Below, piece after piece: positions 32,401-42,519 of a DNA stretch of 59,617 bases. The notes beneath the pieces are model-generated. The model saw only the letters and a list, made by a program, of their open reading frames with translations. It was not told the origin of the DNA and searched no databases. Every line of letters starts with the position of its first letter. Position 1 is the stretch's first letter. The DNA is from Chloroflexota bacterium. Lineage in GTDB: Bacteria; Chloroflexota; Anaerolineae; UBA1429. A program made the translations under genes and the position numbers. Where the stretch lies: assembly GCA_019873625.1 (NCBI GenBank), contig JAIOAW010000016.1:1-59617 (forward strand). Direction: 5' to 3'.

Positions 32401-34164
32401 CTAATCCTTTAGGTTGACGACGTCTTTCCACGGCCCGTGGATGCCATCTTCGCTCACGCCGTAATAGATGCGGATGGCCCCATCGGGCATACGCTGGACG
32501 AGATCGTAATGCGGCCGGCCTGAGCGCAGATATTTGTGCCAAAGGCCGAGGTCGCCCGTCCACTTGACCTTGTCTTCCTGAAAGGCGCCCTTTTCTTTGA
32601 GGGCGATGGCATAGCGCCACAGGCGGCGCGCCGAGGCGCGGGTTACGTTGTGCACCTTGGTGCCATCGCGCAGGTCTCGCACGGTGTGATACTTTACCCC
32701 TTTGCGCACCACGGTCTCGTCTATCTCCACGCCGGTGCGGGGGGCCTCCACCACGCCGGGCGTGGGTTCTTCCGCCGGGGCCGGGACGGGTTGTTCCTCG
32801 GCGGGGGGCGCTGCCTCCTCAGGGGCGGGGGCCTCTGCCGCCGCGGCGGCCTTTTGGCGCGCCCGGGTTACCAGGGCCACGATCTCATCGCGCAGGGCCA
32901 GGCTCGTCTCCGATTCGCGCCGCACATAGACGTGGCTCCCATCCAGGACGTAAGGGACGTCTTCCCCCTTGGGCACGGCGATGCGGATGACGTTCTTGCC
33001 TTGGCTCTTGAGGACGCTCAATTCGACCGGGATGGGCGGCGTTACGGCGCGCTCGATTTCCGTGCGTAACGTGGCGATGGCCTCCTCCGGGTTATCAATC
33101 CCCTTGGGGGGGACGCGCGCCTGCGACGAAACCCCCACGTAAATGGTGCCGCCGTTCGTATTGGCAAAGGCCACCACGTCGCACAGGATGCGATTCAGGC
33201 AGCCGCCTCGGCGCGTCATATTCTCATGAAAACTCTGCACGATGGTCGGCCCCTGCTGGCGCGCCGCCTCGACGTGGTCAAACGGCTCCTCAGAACGGCG
33301 GTAGGGGCGCGTGCGGGTAAAATCGTCCCCCAAAAAGACCTCTTTGAGCGCCTTGAAACTCACCTCCGAAAGGAGCACCTCCGTGGCCCGCTCGCCCACG
33401 CCCAGGTCTTTGCCCTTGCCCTTGACGCGATGCGCATCGGAACCTTGGATGCAGTGCATACGCCGTGGGTACTGGGGCTTGGACCCGTTGAAAAACGAGG
33501 CCGTGGTGCGGCGCCCTTTGGATTCGAGGTCTGTAACCTCCAAGGCGTGAAGGTGCGGATCCTGCGTGTAGGCGATGCGCGTTTGCCCGCCAAAGTCGAA
33601 ACCGAACATCGCCACGCCATGCGTCGAATTGGCGTGCGCGGCGATGACCAAGGCGCCGGCCTCATCCATAATCTCATAGGCGCGGAGGACGTCCACCGTG
33701 GGGCCAACTTCCGTCTCGCCCGCATCCAAGAGCGCCGCCGGAATGTGCAGGTCAAGCAAGACGTGCTCCAGCGTGCGGATGGGCGTGGACGGGTCGAAAA
33801 TGGCCAAGATGTGAAAGCCGAACATAGCCGTCAATTCCATCCCCGGTAGGACGAGGATTTTGTCGAACAGCCGGCGATATTCGTCCAGCCGTGCCTTTTC
33901 TTCGGGGCGTAGGCGCCCGCTCTGCTCCCAACGGGTGAGGTCTTCGACCTCCTCCATCATAGCCGCGTAGCCGGCCACCGTGTTATGATCGGTAAAGGCG
34001 ATGATGTCGAGGCCTTCCGCCTCGGCCTTGCGCAAAATATCGAGATAGGTGACGCCGCTTTCCTGATAATCCTTGGAGGCGGGCGTGTGGATATGCAGAT
34101 CAATCCGGCGCCACGTCGGTTTCTCCTGGGGTTTGGTTACCCCCTTGTTCTTCTTGTATCTGGA
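32401..34164 (-). CDS. PHP-domain / AlbA_2 (Schlafen-like) fusion protein
   Basis: 587 residues from GTG 34164 (AGAGGA seven bases upstream) or 594 from ATG 34185. N-terminal PHP phosphoesterase domain, about 15-290: [50 protein letters not shown]. Then an AlbA_2/Schlafen-like domain, about 305-430: [53 protein letters not shown]. An Ala/Pro/Glu-rich linker leads to a C-terminal domain of about 110 residues I do not recognise. PHP enzymes are metal phosphoesterases or nucleases; AlbA_2 domains bind or act on nucleic acid. The start lies inside the 3' end of lon. Confidence 0.82.
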   Translation of the reverse strand, partial: SRYKKNKGVTKPQEKPTWRRIDLHIHTPASKDYQESGVTYLDILRKAEAEGLDIIAFTDHNTVAGYAAMMEEVEDLTRWEQSGRLRPEEKARLDEYRRLFDKILVLPGMELTAMFGFHILAIFDPSTPIRTLEHVLLDLHIPAALLDAGETEVGPTVDVLRAYEIMDEAGALVIAAHANSTHGVAMFGFDFGGQTRIAYTQDPHLHALEVTDLESKGRRTTASFFNGSKPQYPRRMHCIQGSDAHRVKGKGKDLGVGERATEVLLSEVSFKALKEVFLGDDFTRTRPYRRSEEPFDHVEAARQQGPTIVQSFHENMTRRGGCLNRILCDVVAFANTNGGTIYVGVSSQARVPPKGIDNPEEAIATLRTEIERAVTPPIPVELSVLKSQGKNVIRIAVPKGEDVPYVLDGSHVYVRRESETSLALRDEIVALVTRARQKAAAAAEAPAPEEAAPPAEEQPVPAPAEEPTPGVVEAPRTGVEIDETVVRKGVKYHTVRDLRDGTKVHNVTRASARRLWRYAIALKEKGAFQEDKVKWTGDLGLWHKYLRSGRPHYDLVQRMPDGAIRIYYGVSEDGIHGPWKDVVNLKD

Positions 34165-36637
34165 CACGTTGAGTTCCTCTTCCATTGGCGAAAGCCGCCT
34201 CGAAAACTTGTTCTACGCGATCTACCAAGATGAAGCGAATATCGCGTTTCACCTCTTCGGGCAGTTCTTCTAAATCGGGTTCGTTACGCCTCGGCAGGCA
34301 CACGATCTTTAGCCCCGCGCGGTGCGCTGCCAAGACCTTTTCTTTGATGCCTCCTACCGGCAAAACCTGGCCACGCAGGGTGATCTCACCCGTCATACCG
34401 AGTTCGCTGTTGACGGGCACGCCCTTCAAAAGCGAGGCAATGGCCGTGGCCATCGTTACGCCGGCCGAAGGGCCATCTTTCGGGATGGCGCCGGCGGGGA
34501 TGTGGAGATGAATATCCGACTGCGCAAAGATATCCTCATCAATGCCGAGTTCGCGCGCTTTGGAACGCACGTAACTGAGGGCTGCCTGGGCCGATTCCTG
34601 CATCACACTGCCCAACTGGCCCGTTACCAAGAAGCCCTTGTTGCCCTTCATCCGGGTGGCCTCGACAAAGAGGATATCTCCGCCCGATTGCGTCCAGGCC
34701 AGGCCCGTGGCCACGCCGGGCACTTGGGTGCGTTCGGCCACCTCATAGTAATAGAGGGGTTTGCCCAAGAATTCGCGCACCATATCGGGCGTAATGTGGA
34801 CGTGTTCCGCCTTCCCTTCGGCGATGCGCGTGGCCACCTTGCGGCAGAGGGTGCCGATCTGCCGCTCCAGCGAACGCACCCCCGCCTCGCGGGTGTAATC
34901 GCGGATGATGCGCACGAGCGCCTCGTCCTCAAAGGAAATCTCTTGCGGGCGCAGGCCGTTCTCGCGGATTTGCCGGGGGATCAAATACCCCTTGGCGATG
35001 GCCACTTTTTCCTGCTCGGTATAGCCCGAAAGTTGCAAGATCTCCATCCGATCTCGCAAGGGTTCGGGGATGGTATCGAGCACGTTGGCCGTGGCGATAA
35101 AGATCACCTGCGAGAGGTCAAAGGGCACGTCCAGATAATGGTCGCGGAATTCGCGGTTCTGCTCAGGGTCCAGCACCTCCAAAAGGGCGGAGGCTGGGTC
35201 GCCGCGAAAATCGTGGCCGAGTTTATCCACCTCGTCCAGCATAAAGACGGGGTTGCGCGAGCCAGCCCGGCGGATGGCCTGGATAATGCGCCCCGGCATC
35301 GCGCCGATGTAGGTGCGGCGGTGCCCCCGAATTTCGGCCTCGTCATGCACGCCGCCCAGCGACTGGCGGATGAATTTGCGCCCCAGGGCGCGGGCGATGG
35401 AGCGCCCCAGAGACGTCTTACCGACGCCTGGAGGCCCCACGAAGCACAAGAGCACCCCTTCGCGTTCGCGCCGAATCTCGTCTATGGGCTGATCCTCGGC
35501 CCCCAACCCTTGCGCCCTTTCTTTGCGCAGTTTGCGCACCGCGAGGAACTCGAGGATGCGCTCTTTGATGCGGGCCAGGTCATAATGGTCCTCGTCTAGC
35601 ACCTGCCGCGCGTAGGCGATATCCAGGTTATCCTCCGTCACGACGTTCCAAGGCAGTTCGACGAGCCAATCGAGGTAGGTGCGGATGACGCTGTATTCCG
35701 CCGCCGCGGGAGACATCTTGGCCAGGCGATCCAACTCGCGGAGCGCCTCGCGCTGGGCCTCCTCGGGCATATGGGCCGCCTCGATCTTTTCGCGCAGGGC
35801 GCGCACCTCGGCCGCATGCTCGTCTTCCTCACCCAGTTCGCGCTGGATGGCCTTGAGTTGCTCGCGGAGGAAATATTCCCGCTGGACCTCTTGGATGCCC
35901 GATTGGGCGTCGCTCTGGATCTTTTTGCCCAGTTCGAGCACATCCACCTCGCGGGTGAGCACCTGGATGAGGCGCCGCAGTTTATCGGCCACATTATCGA
36001 GTTCCAGGATCTCTTGCCGGGTGGGCAGGTCCATCCGCGTGCTGGTGGCCACCATATAGGCCATTTGCTTGGGGTCCTCCGTGTTCAGCACGGCGGATAG
36101 GATCTCTTCCGAGAGGTACGGCGCCAGCCCCACCAGGCGCTGAAAGAGTTCGCCCGTGCTGCGTACGAGCGCCTCGAGTTCGATGGCGCTCCGTTCATCC
36201 CCCGCCTCCGGCAAGGCCTCCGGCGCCTCCTCAAAGCGGGCGCGCAGATAAGGCTCGGTCTGGATGAATTCGGTGAGGCGGATGCGTTCCATCCCCTGGA
36301 TGATGAGATGGAGCGTCGTGCCATCGGGCGTGCGGGCCAAACGATGGATGACCCCTAGCGTGCCCACGCGGTAGAGATCATCGGGGGTGGGGTCCTCCAC
36401 CTCGGGGTTGCGCAGCGCCACCAAGGCGATCAGCCGGTCGGAGACGACGGCGTCATCTACGAGCCGCACGCTGCGGGGGCGCTGGACGATGATCGGGACC
36501 ACTGTCTGCGGAAAGACGACCGTATTGCGCAGTGGGAGGACGGGGAGTTCCTCGCGTGCAATACCCCTTTGCCTTTCTCCTCTCTGCCCCTCGGCCTCGG
36601 GGCTTGGTTGCGTATGGATGATATCGAACCGTTCCAT
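34100..36637 (-). CDS. lon: ATP-dependent Lon protease
   Basis: 845 residues. LAN substrate-binding domain 30-230 ([21 protein letters not shown]), coiled linker, AAA+ module with Walker [12 protein letters not shown] near residue 400, and the Ser-Lys protease domain with PKDGPSAGV (Ser near 721) and [14 protein letters not shown] (Lys near 765). It degrades misfolded and regulatory proteins in the cytoplasm. A polar C-terminal extension of about 35 residues overlaps the next gene by 65-86 bases. The gene lies 40 bases after hsp20. Confidence 0.97.
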   Translation of the reverse strand: MERFDIIHTQPSPEAEGQRGERQRGIAREELPVLPLRNTVVFPQTVVPIIVQRPRSVRLVDDAVVSDRLIALVALRNPEVEDPTPDDLYRVGTLGVIHRLARTPDGTTLHLIIQGMERIRLTEFIQTEPYLRARFEEAPEALPEAGDERSAIELEALVRSTGELFQRLVGLAPYLSEEILSAVLNTEDPKQMAYMVATSTRMDLPTRQEILELDNVADKLRRLIQVLTREVDVLELGKKIQSDAQSGIQEVQREYFLREQLKAIQRELGEEDEHAAEVRALREKIEAAHMPEEAQREALRELDRLAKMSPAAAEYSVIRTYLDWLVELPWNVVTEDNLDIAYARQVLDEDHYDLARIKERILEFLAVRKLRKERAQGLGAEDQPIDEIRREREGVLLCFVGPPGVGKTSLGRSIARALGRKFIRQSLGGVHDEAEIRGHRRTYIGAMPGRIIQAIRRAGSRNPVFMLDEVDKLGHDFRGDPASALLEVLDPEQNREFRDHYLDVPFDLSQVIFIATANVLDTIPEPLRDRMEILQLSGYTEQEKVAIAKGYLIPRQIRENGLRPQEISFEDEALVRIIRDYTREAGVRSLERQIGTLCRKVATRIAEGKAEHVHITPDMVREFLGKPLYYYEVAERTQVPGVATGLAWTQSGGDILFVEATRMKGNKGFLVTGQLGSVMQESAQAALSYVRSKARELGIDEDIFAQSDIHLHIPAGAIPKDGPSAGVTMATAIASLLKGVPVNSELGMTGEITLRGQVLPVGGIKEKVLAAHRAGLKIVCLPRRNEPDLEELPEEVKRDIRFILVDRVEQVFEAAFANGRGTQRVQIQEEQGGNQTPGETDVAPD

Positions 36638-36677
36638 AGGTTATTTCACCTGAAGGATTCCCAAAGGGTGTGTACCA

Positions 36678-37139
36678 TTAGGGTTGCGGCTTTTCGTCGT
36701 GCGGCACGCGCACGGGGATGCGCCGCTCCCCCGCTTTGCGAATGCGCACCGAAAGGAACCCCTGATGGTAGGTGGCCTCGATGGCCTCGCGATCCACATA
36801 CCAGTTCAGGAGGATTTCGGTGCAGAAATCGCCGTAATGGATTTCCATATTCTGGTAACTCAGCCTTTCCTCCGAGCCGCCCGGCTCGACGAGGGGGGGC
36901 TCGGCGCGGTGGCCGGCGATGATCAGCCGGCGGTCAACGAGCGAGATGTTGAAATCCTCCTCGCGCATACCGGCCACCTCCACGCGGATGACGATGTATT
37001 CCGGCGTTTCATAGACGTCCGTAGGGGGGCGCCAAACGCGCGCCTGCCGAGACCAGTACACACCATAGCCCCCTACCGAGCGCCACATCCCCCCTTGGAA
37101 AGGCGTATCTGCCGAAGAAGCGCCCTCATAAGCAGTCAT
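36678..37139 (-). CDS. Hsp20/alpha-crystallin small heat-shock protein
   Basis: 153 residues. Alpha-crystallin domain about 38-140: PPTDVYETPEYIVIRVEVAGMREEDFNISLVDRRLIIAGHR, read in pieces, and ATYHQGFLSVRIRK. ATP-independent holdase for unfolding proteins. ATG at 37139; an in-frame ATG/GTG nine bases earlier is possible. It precedes lon, making a small stress-response pair. Confidence 0.9.
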   Translation of the reverse strand: MTAYEGASSADTPFQGGMWRSVGGYGVYWSRQARVWRPPTDVYETPEYIVIRVEVAGMREEDFNISLVDRRLIIAGHRAEPPLVEPGGSEERLSYQNMEIHYGDFCTEILLNWYVDREAIEATYHQGFLSVRIRKAGERRIPVRVPHDEKPQP

Positions 37140-37184
37140 TGGCCCCAATCCCCATCTATCGAACGATTTCTTGCATTCTTTATT

Positions 37185-37214
37185 ATTTTACCATAGGTAC
37201 CCCCCCTTGCCCAA
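37185..37214 (-). promoter_or_regulatory. Probable promoter of hsp20-lon
   Basis: Minus strand: TTGGGC (37209-37214), 18-bp spacer, TAAAAT (37185-37190). No CIRCE or HrcA box was seen. Confidence 0.55.
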
Positions 37215-37271
37215 ATGACATAAGCCGTCAAGAATTGGGCGCATTGCTCCGCATAGGGCCTGGGCGAATTC

Positions 37272-37300
37272 TTGGCGGCTCGCGCCCGCGATGATATAAT
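37272..37300 (+). promoter_or_regulatory. Promoter of prfA
   Basis: TTGGCG (37272-37277), 17-bp spacer, TATAAT (37295-37300). Divergent from the hsp20 promoter. Confidence 0.75.
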
Positions 37301-37334
37301 AATATGTTGATGTAGGAGCCGTTAGGAGACCGCG

Positions 37335-38405
37335 ATGTTGGATAAACTCAAGACCGTGATAGACCGCTACGAGGCGCTGACGAACCTCCTCGCCTCGCCG
37401 GAGGTAACTCAGGACCCCGCCAAACTCCGCCAATATGCCCAAGAACAGGCGGAGTTGGCCGAGTTGTACCAGGCGGCCAGCGCCTATATGCGCCTGGAAC
37501 AGGAGATGGCCGACGCGCGCGCCCTGCTGGAGGAGACCGAGGACCCCGATATGGTCCAGATGATCCGCGAGGAGATCGAATCCCTCGAGGCGCGCCGCGA
37601 GGAGTTGGCCCAACGGTTGAGAGTGCTCCTTTTGCCCACGGACCCGCGCGATCGGCGGGATGTCATCGTCGAGATTCGCGCGGGCGCCGGCGGCGAAGAG
37701 GCCGCGCTCTTTGCCGCGGACCTCTTTCGTATGTACAGCCTCTATGCCGCGAAAAAGGGTTGGAAGTGTGAGGTGCTCGATGCCAATGAGACCGGCATCG
37801 GCGGATACAAAGAGATCATCTTTGAGGTGCGCGGCCAGGGGGCCTATTCGCGCCTCAAGTATGAAAGCGGCGTGCATCGCGTCCAGCGGGTGCCGGTAAC
37901 GGAGGCAAGTGGCCGCATCCACACCTCTACGGCGACCGTCGCCGTCTTGCCCGAGGCGGATGAGGTTGAGGTGCATATTGACGAAAAAGACCTCAAGGTG
38001 GATGTCTATCGCTCGAGCGGGCACGGGGGGCAGAGCGTCAACACCACCGATTCGGCGGTGCGCATTACCCATCTCCCCACGGGCATCGTCGTCCAATGCC
38101 AAGACGAACGCTCGCAACTCCAGAACCGCGCGCGGGCTATGTCCATCTTGCGAGCGCGGCTGTATGATTTGGAATACCGCCGGCAGTTTGAAGAGATGGA
38201 CGAGGCGCGCCGTATGCAGGTGGGGACCGGCGAACGGAGCGAAAAGATCCGCACCTACAACTTTCCCCAAAACCGCGTGACGGATCACCGCATCGGCCTT
38301 TCGATTTACCGTTTGGAAGACGTCCTCGCGGGCGATTTGGACGAATTCATTGATGCGCTCATCGCCAAAGAGCAGGTGGAGCGCCTGCAGGCGCAACCCG
38401 CCTGA
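37335..38405 (+). CDS. prfA: Peptide chain release factor 1
   Basis: 356 residues. Terminates translation at UAA and UAG. The catalytic GGQ is at about 230-232 ([14 protein letters not shown]). [20 protein letters not shown] carries the PxT stop-codon motif of RF1. Preceded by TTAGGAGA. It is followed by prmC, whose product methylates the GGQ glutamine. Confidence 0.97.
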   Translation: MLDKLKTVIDRYEALTNLLASPEVTQDPAKLRQYAQEQAELAELYQAASAYMRLEQEMADARALLEETEDPDMVQMIREEIESLEARREELAQRLRVLLLPTDPRDRRDVIVEIRAGAGGEEAALFAADLFRMYSLYAAKKGWKCEVLDANETGIGGYKEIIFEVRGQGAYSRLKYESGVHRVQRVPVTEASGRIHTSTATVAVLPEADEVEVHIDEKDLKVDVYRSSGHGGQSVNTTDSAVRITHLPTGIVVQCQDERSQLQNRARAMSILRARLYDLEYRRQFEEMDEARRMQVGTGERSEKIRTYNFPQNRVTDHRIGLSIYRLEDVLAGDLDEFIDALIAKEQVERLQAQPA

Positions 38406-38419
38406 ACGGGGCACCCGCA

Positions 38420-39304
38420 ATGAGCCAGGAGGCCCTTCAAGCGAGCGCCCCCTCGGTGCGCGAGGCCCTGCGCTGGGCTATGCGCCTGCTTGCCGTGAGC
38501 GGGAGCGACTCGCCGCGGCTGGATGCGGAGGTCCTTTTAGCCTATGTGTTGGGTGTGACGCGCTCGCAACTGCCCCTCCATTGGGAAAGGCCCCTTTCCG
38601 CCGAGGCGGCGGAGGCGTTCACGGCCCTGGTGCGCCGGCGCGCCGCCCACGAGCCGGTGGCCTATTTGGTGGGGCGGCGCGCGTTCTATGACCTCGACTT
38701 GGCCGTGGATGCGCGCGTCCTCATCCCCCGGCCTGAGACGGAACTCCTTGTCGAAGAGGCGCTCAGTTGGGCGCGCACCCGGAAGGGGCTTGTGCGCCGC
38801 ATTGCAGATGTGGGCACGGGGAGCGGGGCACTGGCCATCGCCCTGGCCCGCCATATCCCCTCGGCCCGGGTGTGGGGCACCGATCTCTCGCGCGAAGCCC
38901 TGGGCGTGGCGCGCGAAAACGCCCGCCGTTACGGCCTCGAGGGGCGCATCGGTTGGGTGTGCTGCGACCTCTTGAGCGCCCTCGCAGGGCCGTTCGAAAT
39001 CATCGTGGCCAACTTGCCCTACATCCCCCGCGAGGAGTTCGCCGCCCTGCCGCCCGACGTTGCGATGTATGAGCCGCGCCTCGCTTTGGATGGGGGGCCG
39101 GAGGGGCTGGCGGTCATCGAGCGTTTATTGCGGCAAGCGCCGGAGCGCCTTTCCAGGCCGGGGTTGCTCCTCATGGAAATTGACCCACGCCAGGCGGAGC
39201 GCGCCGTGGTGCTAGCCAAGGCCTCTCTGCCCGAGGCGCACGTAACGATTTTGCCCGATTTGGCCGGCCTTGACCGGGTAGTGCGAGCCGTTCGAGAGGG
39301 ATAA
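38420..39304 (+). CDS. prmC: Release factor glutamine methyltransferase
   Basis: 294 residues. Seen: N-terminal helical domain (RLDAEVLLAYVLG), YDLDLAVDARVLIPRPETELLVEEAL, SAM motif DVGTGSGALAIALA, and the active site NLPYIP. It methylates the GGQ Gln of RF1/RF2, which fits its place 14 bases after prfA. ATG at 38420. Confidence 0.94.
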   Translation: MSQEALQASAPSVREALRWAMRLLAVSGSDSPRLDAEVLLAYVLGVTRSQLPLHWERPLSAEAAEAFTALVRRRAAHEPVAYLVGRRAFYDLDLAVDARVLIPRPETELLVEEALSWARTRKGLVRRIADVGTGSGALAIALARHIPSARVWGTDLSREALGVARENARRYGLEGRIGWVCCDLLSALAGPFEIIVANLPYIPREEFAALPPDVAMYEPRLALDGGPEGLAVIERLLRQAPERLSRPGLLLMEIDPRQAERAVVLAKASLPEAHVTILPDLAGLDRVVRAVREG

Positions 39305-39314
39305 GGAGGAGGAA

Positions 39315-39977
39315 ATGACCCAAGAGCCGATAATCGCCACGCGCTTTTTCACGGTGAACGACACACGCGCCCTGCCAGCGGCTTTGCAGGCCCTACGCCG
39401 TGGGGAGGTCATCGTCTTCCCGACGGACACGGTCTATGGCGTGGGGTGCACCGTGTGGGACCCTCGGGCCATCGAGCGACTCTATTGGGCCAAACGGCGC
39501 CCGGAGGAATTGGCCATCCCCGTGCTCGTGGCGGAAGTGGGGGATGCGCGCCAGGTGGCGCGAGACCTCCCGCCAACCTTTGAAGCGCTCGCGGGGCGTT
39601 TTTGGCCCGGGGGGTTGACTCTCGTCTTGCCGCGCCAGCCGCGCGTGCCCGCCATCCTTTCAGCCGGGCGAGATACGGTGGCCGTGCGTTTGCCCGATCA
39701 TCCCTTTGCGCGCGAACTCATCCGCGCCGCCGGCGGGGCGCTGGCCGTAACGAGCGCCAACATCTCCGGCCAGAGCGCGCCGCGCACCGCCGAGGAGGCC
39801 AAGGCCGCCCTTTGGGGGCGCGTGGCGGTGATTTTGGATGGTGGCCCCTGCCCCGTGGGCACGGCCTCGACCATTGTGGATTTGACGGTCTCTCCCCCGC
39901 GCGTCCTGCGGCAAGGGGCTATCCCCTACGAGGCCCTGAGGGAAGCCTTGCCGGCACTCCTCCCGCGCGAAGGATAA
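39315..39977 (+). CDS. tsaC: L-threonylcarbamoyladenylate synthase (Sua5/YwlC/TsaC)
   Basis: 220 residues. Seen: RRGEVIVFPTDTVYGVG, YWAKRRPEELAIPVLV, RFWPGGLTLVL, TVAVRLPDHPFARELI, ALAVTSANISGQ. It makes threonylcarbamoyl-AMP for the t6A modification of tRNA. ATG after AAGGAGGA, 10 bases after prmC. It ends two bases before the left attachment repeat of the tRNA-Arg element. Confidence 0.94.
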   Translation: MTQEPIIATRFFTVNDTRALPAALQALRRGEVIVFPTDTVYGVGCTVWDPRAIERLYWAKRRPEELAIPVLVAEVGDARQVARDLPPTFEALAGRFWPGGLTLVLPRQPRVPAILSAGRDTVAVRLPDHPFARELIRAAGGALAVTSANISGQSAPRTAEEAKAALWGRVAVILDGGPCPVGTASTIVDLTVSPPRVLRQGAIPYEALREALPALLPREG

Positions 39978-39978
39978 A

Positions 39979-40042
39979 AAAGGCGCCCCCTAGGCGACTC
40001 GAACGCCTGCGCCCGGCTCCGGAGGCCGGTGCTCTATCCACT
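39979..40042. repeat. Left attachment repeat (displaced 3' part of tRNA-Arg)
   Basis: 64 bp identical to 46032-46095, covering the 3' half of tRNA-Arg(CCG) back to the D arm plus five bases past its end. Sequence on the inner side diverges at once. It marks the left end of the integrated element; the tRNA fragment lacks its 5' end and is not functional. Confidence 0.92.
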
Positions 40043-40051
40043 CGACCGCCT

Positions 40052-40144
40052 CACCACAACCCCTAGTAGCCTCACGGGGATATATACCCCTACCTCTTGT
40101 GGTAAGCCCTCTCGCCGATGGCTTGACAGCATCAATACAGCATC
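40052..40144. promoter_or_regulatory. Left-arm integrase-binding-like sites
   Basis: CACCACAA (40052-40059) and TTGACAGCATC-(AA)-TACAGCATC (40123-40144) recur at the right end of the element as CACCACAA (45990-45997) and TTGACAGCATC-(CG)-TACAGCATC (45932-45953). Paired short repeats inside each att end resemble arm-type sites of tyrosine integrases. Confidence 0.6.
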
Positions 40145-40168
40145 GCCGGGGCATAGAAAGGAGAAACT

Positions 40169-41305
40169 ATGCCCCACAAGACGTCTCGCCACAGCCCCGG
40201 CGAAGGTTCCATCGCCCAGCGCCAAGATGGACGCTGGCAAGCCTCGCTCCAAGTGGACGGCCACCGGCGCACCGTTTACGGCAAGACCCGCCAAGAGGTG
40301 GTGGCTAAACTGGAGGCCCTCAAGCGTCAAGCCTTGCAAGCCGGCGCCTTGCCCGACCCCGGCAAGCGCACCCTCAATGACCTTCTGGACGCCTGGCTGG
40401 AGGTCAAAGCCGCCACAGTCAAGCCCCGCACCTTGGCCGATTATGAGGATATTTGCGAGCGTTACCTTCGAGGCACCCTGGGGACTTTGCGCCTCGATAA
40501 AGTAACCCCCGACCGCATTCAGCGCCTTTACGCTCGCTACCAGGCCAAGGGACAGAGCCGCACCGCCCTCAAGTGCCACCGGGTGCTCTCGCAGGCCCTG
40601 GCCCTGGCCGTGCGCTGGGGCTGGCTGGCCCACAGTCCTTGCGAACGAGTCGAAGCCCCCCGCCATCGCTACGCTCGCAAGGAACTCTGGACGTATGAGC
40701 AACTCCAAGCCTTCTTGGAAGGCACCAAAGAGCACTGGGCCTATCCCCTTTGGCTCACGCTCATTGCCAGCGGGTGCCGGCTCGGTGAGGCCATGGCCCT
40801 CACCTGGCAAGACGTGGACTTTGAAGCCGGCACCCTCCACGTGTGCAAGACGCTCCAACGGGTGAACGGCACCCTTATCATCGGCGAACCCAAGACCAGA
40901 GCCGGCGAACGGGTGATTGCCTTGCCTCAAGAGGTGGTGCAGGTGCTCAAACAGCAAAAGGGCCGGCAAATCCTAGCCCAGGCCCAGGGGTGGCGAAACG
41001 TTTATAACCTGGTCTTCCCTTCGCCGGCTGGCCTGCCCCTCCAGCGCTCGGTGGTGAGCCACTGCTTGCGCCGAGAGTGCCAGCGCTTGGGATTGCCCTT
41101 GCTATCGGCCCACGGCTTGCGCCACCTCCACGCCTCGCTGCTCTTGGCGGCCGGCCTGCCCGTGCCCCTGGTGAGCAAGCGCCTGGGCCACGCCAACCCC
41201 GGCATTACGATGGCCATTTACGCCCACGCCTTGGGGAAAGACGACCGGGCCGCTACCGAGGCGATTGCTAGGGCCTTGGGCCCAGAAGGAGGTGGCACGA
41301 TGTAA
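40169..41305 (+). CDS. int: Tyrosine-recombinase integrase of the tRNA-Arg element
   Basis: 378 residues. N-terminal AP2-like arm-binding part (GEGSIAQRQDGRWQASLQVDG), SAM-like core-binding domain about 65-165, catalytic domain with Arg in SGCRLGEAMALTW, HGLRHLHASLLL, and LGHANPGITMAIYAH with the nucleophile Tyr. It catalyses site-specific integration/excision between tRNA-Arg att sites. ATG at 40169 after AAGGAG, 127 bases inside the left repeat. Confidence 0.94.
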   Translation: MPHKTSRHSPGEGSIAQRQDGRWQASLQVDGHRRTVYGKTRQEVVAKLEALKRQALQAGALPDPGKRTLNDLLDAWLEVKAATVKPRTLADYEDICERYLRGTLGTLRLDKVTPDRIQRLYARYQAKGQSRTALKCHRVLSQALALAVRWGWLAHSPCERVEAPRHRYARKELWTYEQLQAFLEGTKEHWAYPLWLTLIASGCRLGEAMALTWQDVDFEAGTLHVCKTLQRVNGTLIIGEPKTRAGERVIALPQEVVQVLKQQKGRQILAQAQGWRNVYNLVFPSPAGLPLQRSVVSHCLRRECQRLGLPLLSAHGLRHLHASLLLAAGLPVPLVSKRLGHANPGITMAIYAHALGKDDRAATEAIARALGPEGGGTM

Positions 41306-41368
41306 GGCGAACACCCCAGCAGGCTTTGAGGACTTTGCCCCATCATACACGAAAGAGGAGAGCGAACG

Positions 41369-41824
41369 ATGGAAACAGGATGGACGGTGGAAGATGTTCA
41401 AGCCCTTTTGAATGCCGACCCTAAAGACCCGGCCACGTGGCCCAGGAAGAAAGAGTGCAAGTATCATGACCCAACCCAACCCAAATGGCTCGAAGTGGCT
41501 TACACAAGGCGCAACGGCGATTGGGGGGATGCCGACTTGCGCAATGCAATAATCGCCGAGGCCCTTTTGCGCTATGCCGATACGCCAATTGCCTGGGTGT
41601 TCTCACTGCTTGAGCCTCTGAAAGACTTTATGCCGCCGGGCCCTTTGCGTCGGCTCGTGGGGGTTCTGGATGATGCTATAAGCGACCTGATTACGGAACT
41701 TGTTTGGGCTGCCGGCGATGTAACGGCGGCAGTTACCAAACGGCTGCCCGACCATTGGCTGCAAGATACCGTTGAGGCGGCCATTCGAGAGGCTGCCCAT
41801 GAGGAAGCGGGTGAGCCGGCCTGA
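41369..41824 (+). CDS. Hypothetical element protein
   Basis: 151 residues, acidic, no signal peptide or clear membrane span. The middle contains FSLLEPLKDFMPPGPLRRLV and a following amphipathic helix, the only notable features. Preceded by GAGGAGAG. It lies 63 bases after int. I do not recognise it. Confidence 0.6.
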   Translation: METGWTVEDVQALLNADPKDPATWPRKKECKYHDPTQPKWLEVAYTRRNGDWGDADLRNAIIAEALLRYADTPIAWVFSLLEPLKDFMPPGPLRRLVGVLDDAISDLITELVWAAGDVTAAVTKRLPDHWLQDTVEAAIREAAHEEAGEPA

Positions 41825-41847
41825 CGACAGAATTGGTCGCACATCTG

Positions 41848-41856
41848 TGCTATAAT
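41848..41856 (+). promoter_or_regulatory. Extended -10 promoter within the element
   Basis: TGC-TATAAT ends at 41856. The same TGTGCTATAAT string occurs before the putative small RNA at 45786. A GC-rich, foldable leader of about 95 bases separates it from the next gene at 41959. Confidence 0.6.
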
Positions 41857-41958
41857 GTTCTGTGATGCGGCCGGGTGGCTTTGGCCAGGCCCGTAAGCGA
41901 ACCGCTGCCGCACCAGCGGTGAGGCCCGGCACATCGAACGCCGGTGCGGAGGTGAAAT

Positions 41959-42402
41959 GTGCCCCGAATAGAGCCAACCCCAGATGGCCCCAAGTGTGTT
42001 CTGTGTGGCCAACCCGCCGATTTGCTTATGAACCAAGGCTTCCCCTTATGTATGACCTGCCGGCTAACTCGGCAAGACGAAGTCCGGGCCTACGCCGCCG
42101 GCCTGAAAAAGCGTCGTTTGAGGCAAATCGAAGAACAGGCCCTTTGGGGCGAGGCAAACCCAGAGCCGCCCAAGCGAGAGCGTGGCCCAAGTGCCGAGAC
42201 GAGACGCCGGGCCGAGATGTTCAAGGCCATCAAAGACAAACATCCCGATTGGAGTTATGCACGGGTAGCCCGGGAGGCAACTCGCTCTGCCAAGGCCCAG
42301 GCAGGGCTTGATGAGAAGCCACCAACCTATAAACCTGATGATGTTCGGAACGCCTATCGGGCTATGGGTTGGGTATGGAGGCCGGCCAGGCGAGTCCAAT
42401 GA
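41959..42402 (+). CDS. Small zinc-finger protein of the element
   Basis: 147 residues. N-terminal zinc ribbon with two Cys pairs (CVLCGQ at about 13-16 and CMTC at about 31-34), then a basic helical region rich in Lys/Arg, consistent with nucleic-acid binding. GTG at 41959 after GGAGGTGAAAT. Function unknown; a regulator is possible. Confidence 0.65.
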   Translation: MPRIEPTPDGPKCVLCGQPADLLMNQGFPLCMTCRLTRQDEVRAYAAGLKKRRLRQIEEQALWGEANPEPPKRERGPSAETRRRAEMFKAIKDKHPDWSYARVAREATRSAKAQAGLDEKPPTYKPDDVRNAYRAMGWVWRPARRVQ

Positions 42403-42427
42403 ATCCCGTTCACGTAATTTGGTAAAA

Positions 42428-42448
42428 AAGGTAACTTACCAGTTACCA
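42428..42448. promoter_or_regulatory. Palindrome GGTAACT-tacc-AGTTACC
   Basis: A perfect 7-bp inverted repeat with a 4-base loop lies between the zinc-finger gene and the terminator; a possible operator. No bound protein is known. Confidence 0.35.
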
Positions 42449-42465
42449 CCATCCAGGCTGCATAG

Positions 42466-42504
42466 AATATGGGGTGACCATATGGGGGTCACCCTATATT
42501 TTTT
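42466..42504 (+). terminator. Intrinsic terminator in the element
   Basis: AATAT-GGGGTGACC pairs with GGTCACCC-TATATT, followed by TTTT. It sits between the zinc-finger gene and the 71-residue gene. Confidence 0.8.
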
Positions 42505-42519
42505 ACTCTGGGAGGTGGA

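Noticed and set aside
34322-35599. A 425-codon open frame on the plus strand
   Set aside because: Antisense shadow of lon; no ribosome-binding site or motif.
37188-38420. A 410-codon open frame on the minus strand
   Set aside because: Antisense shadow of prfA, which has a promoter, ribosome-binding site and GGQ motif.
41862-42311. Open frame overlapping the zinc-finger gene
   Set aside because: Different frame from the 41959 gene, which has a GGAGGTG site and paired cysteines; this frame is Arg/Ala/Pro-rich noise.
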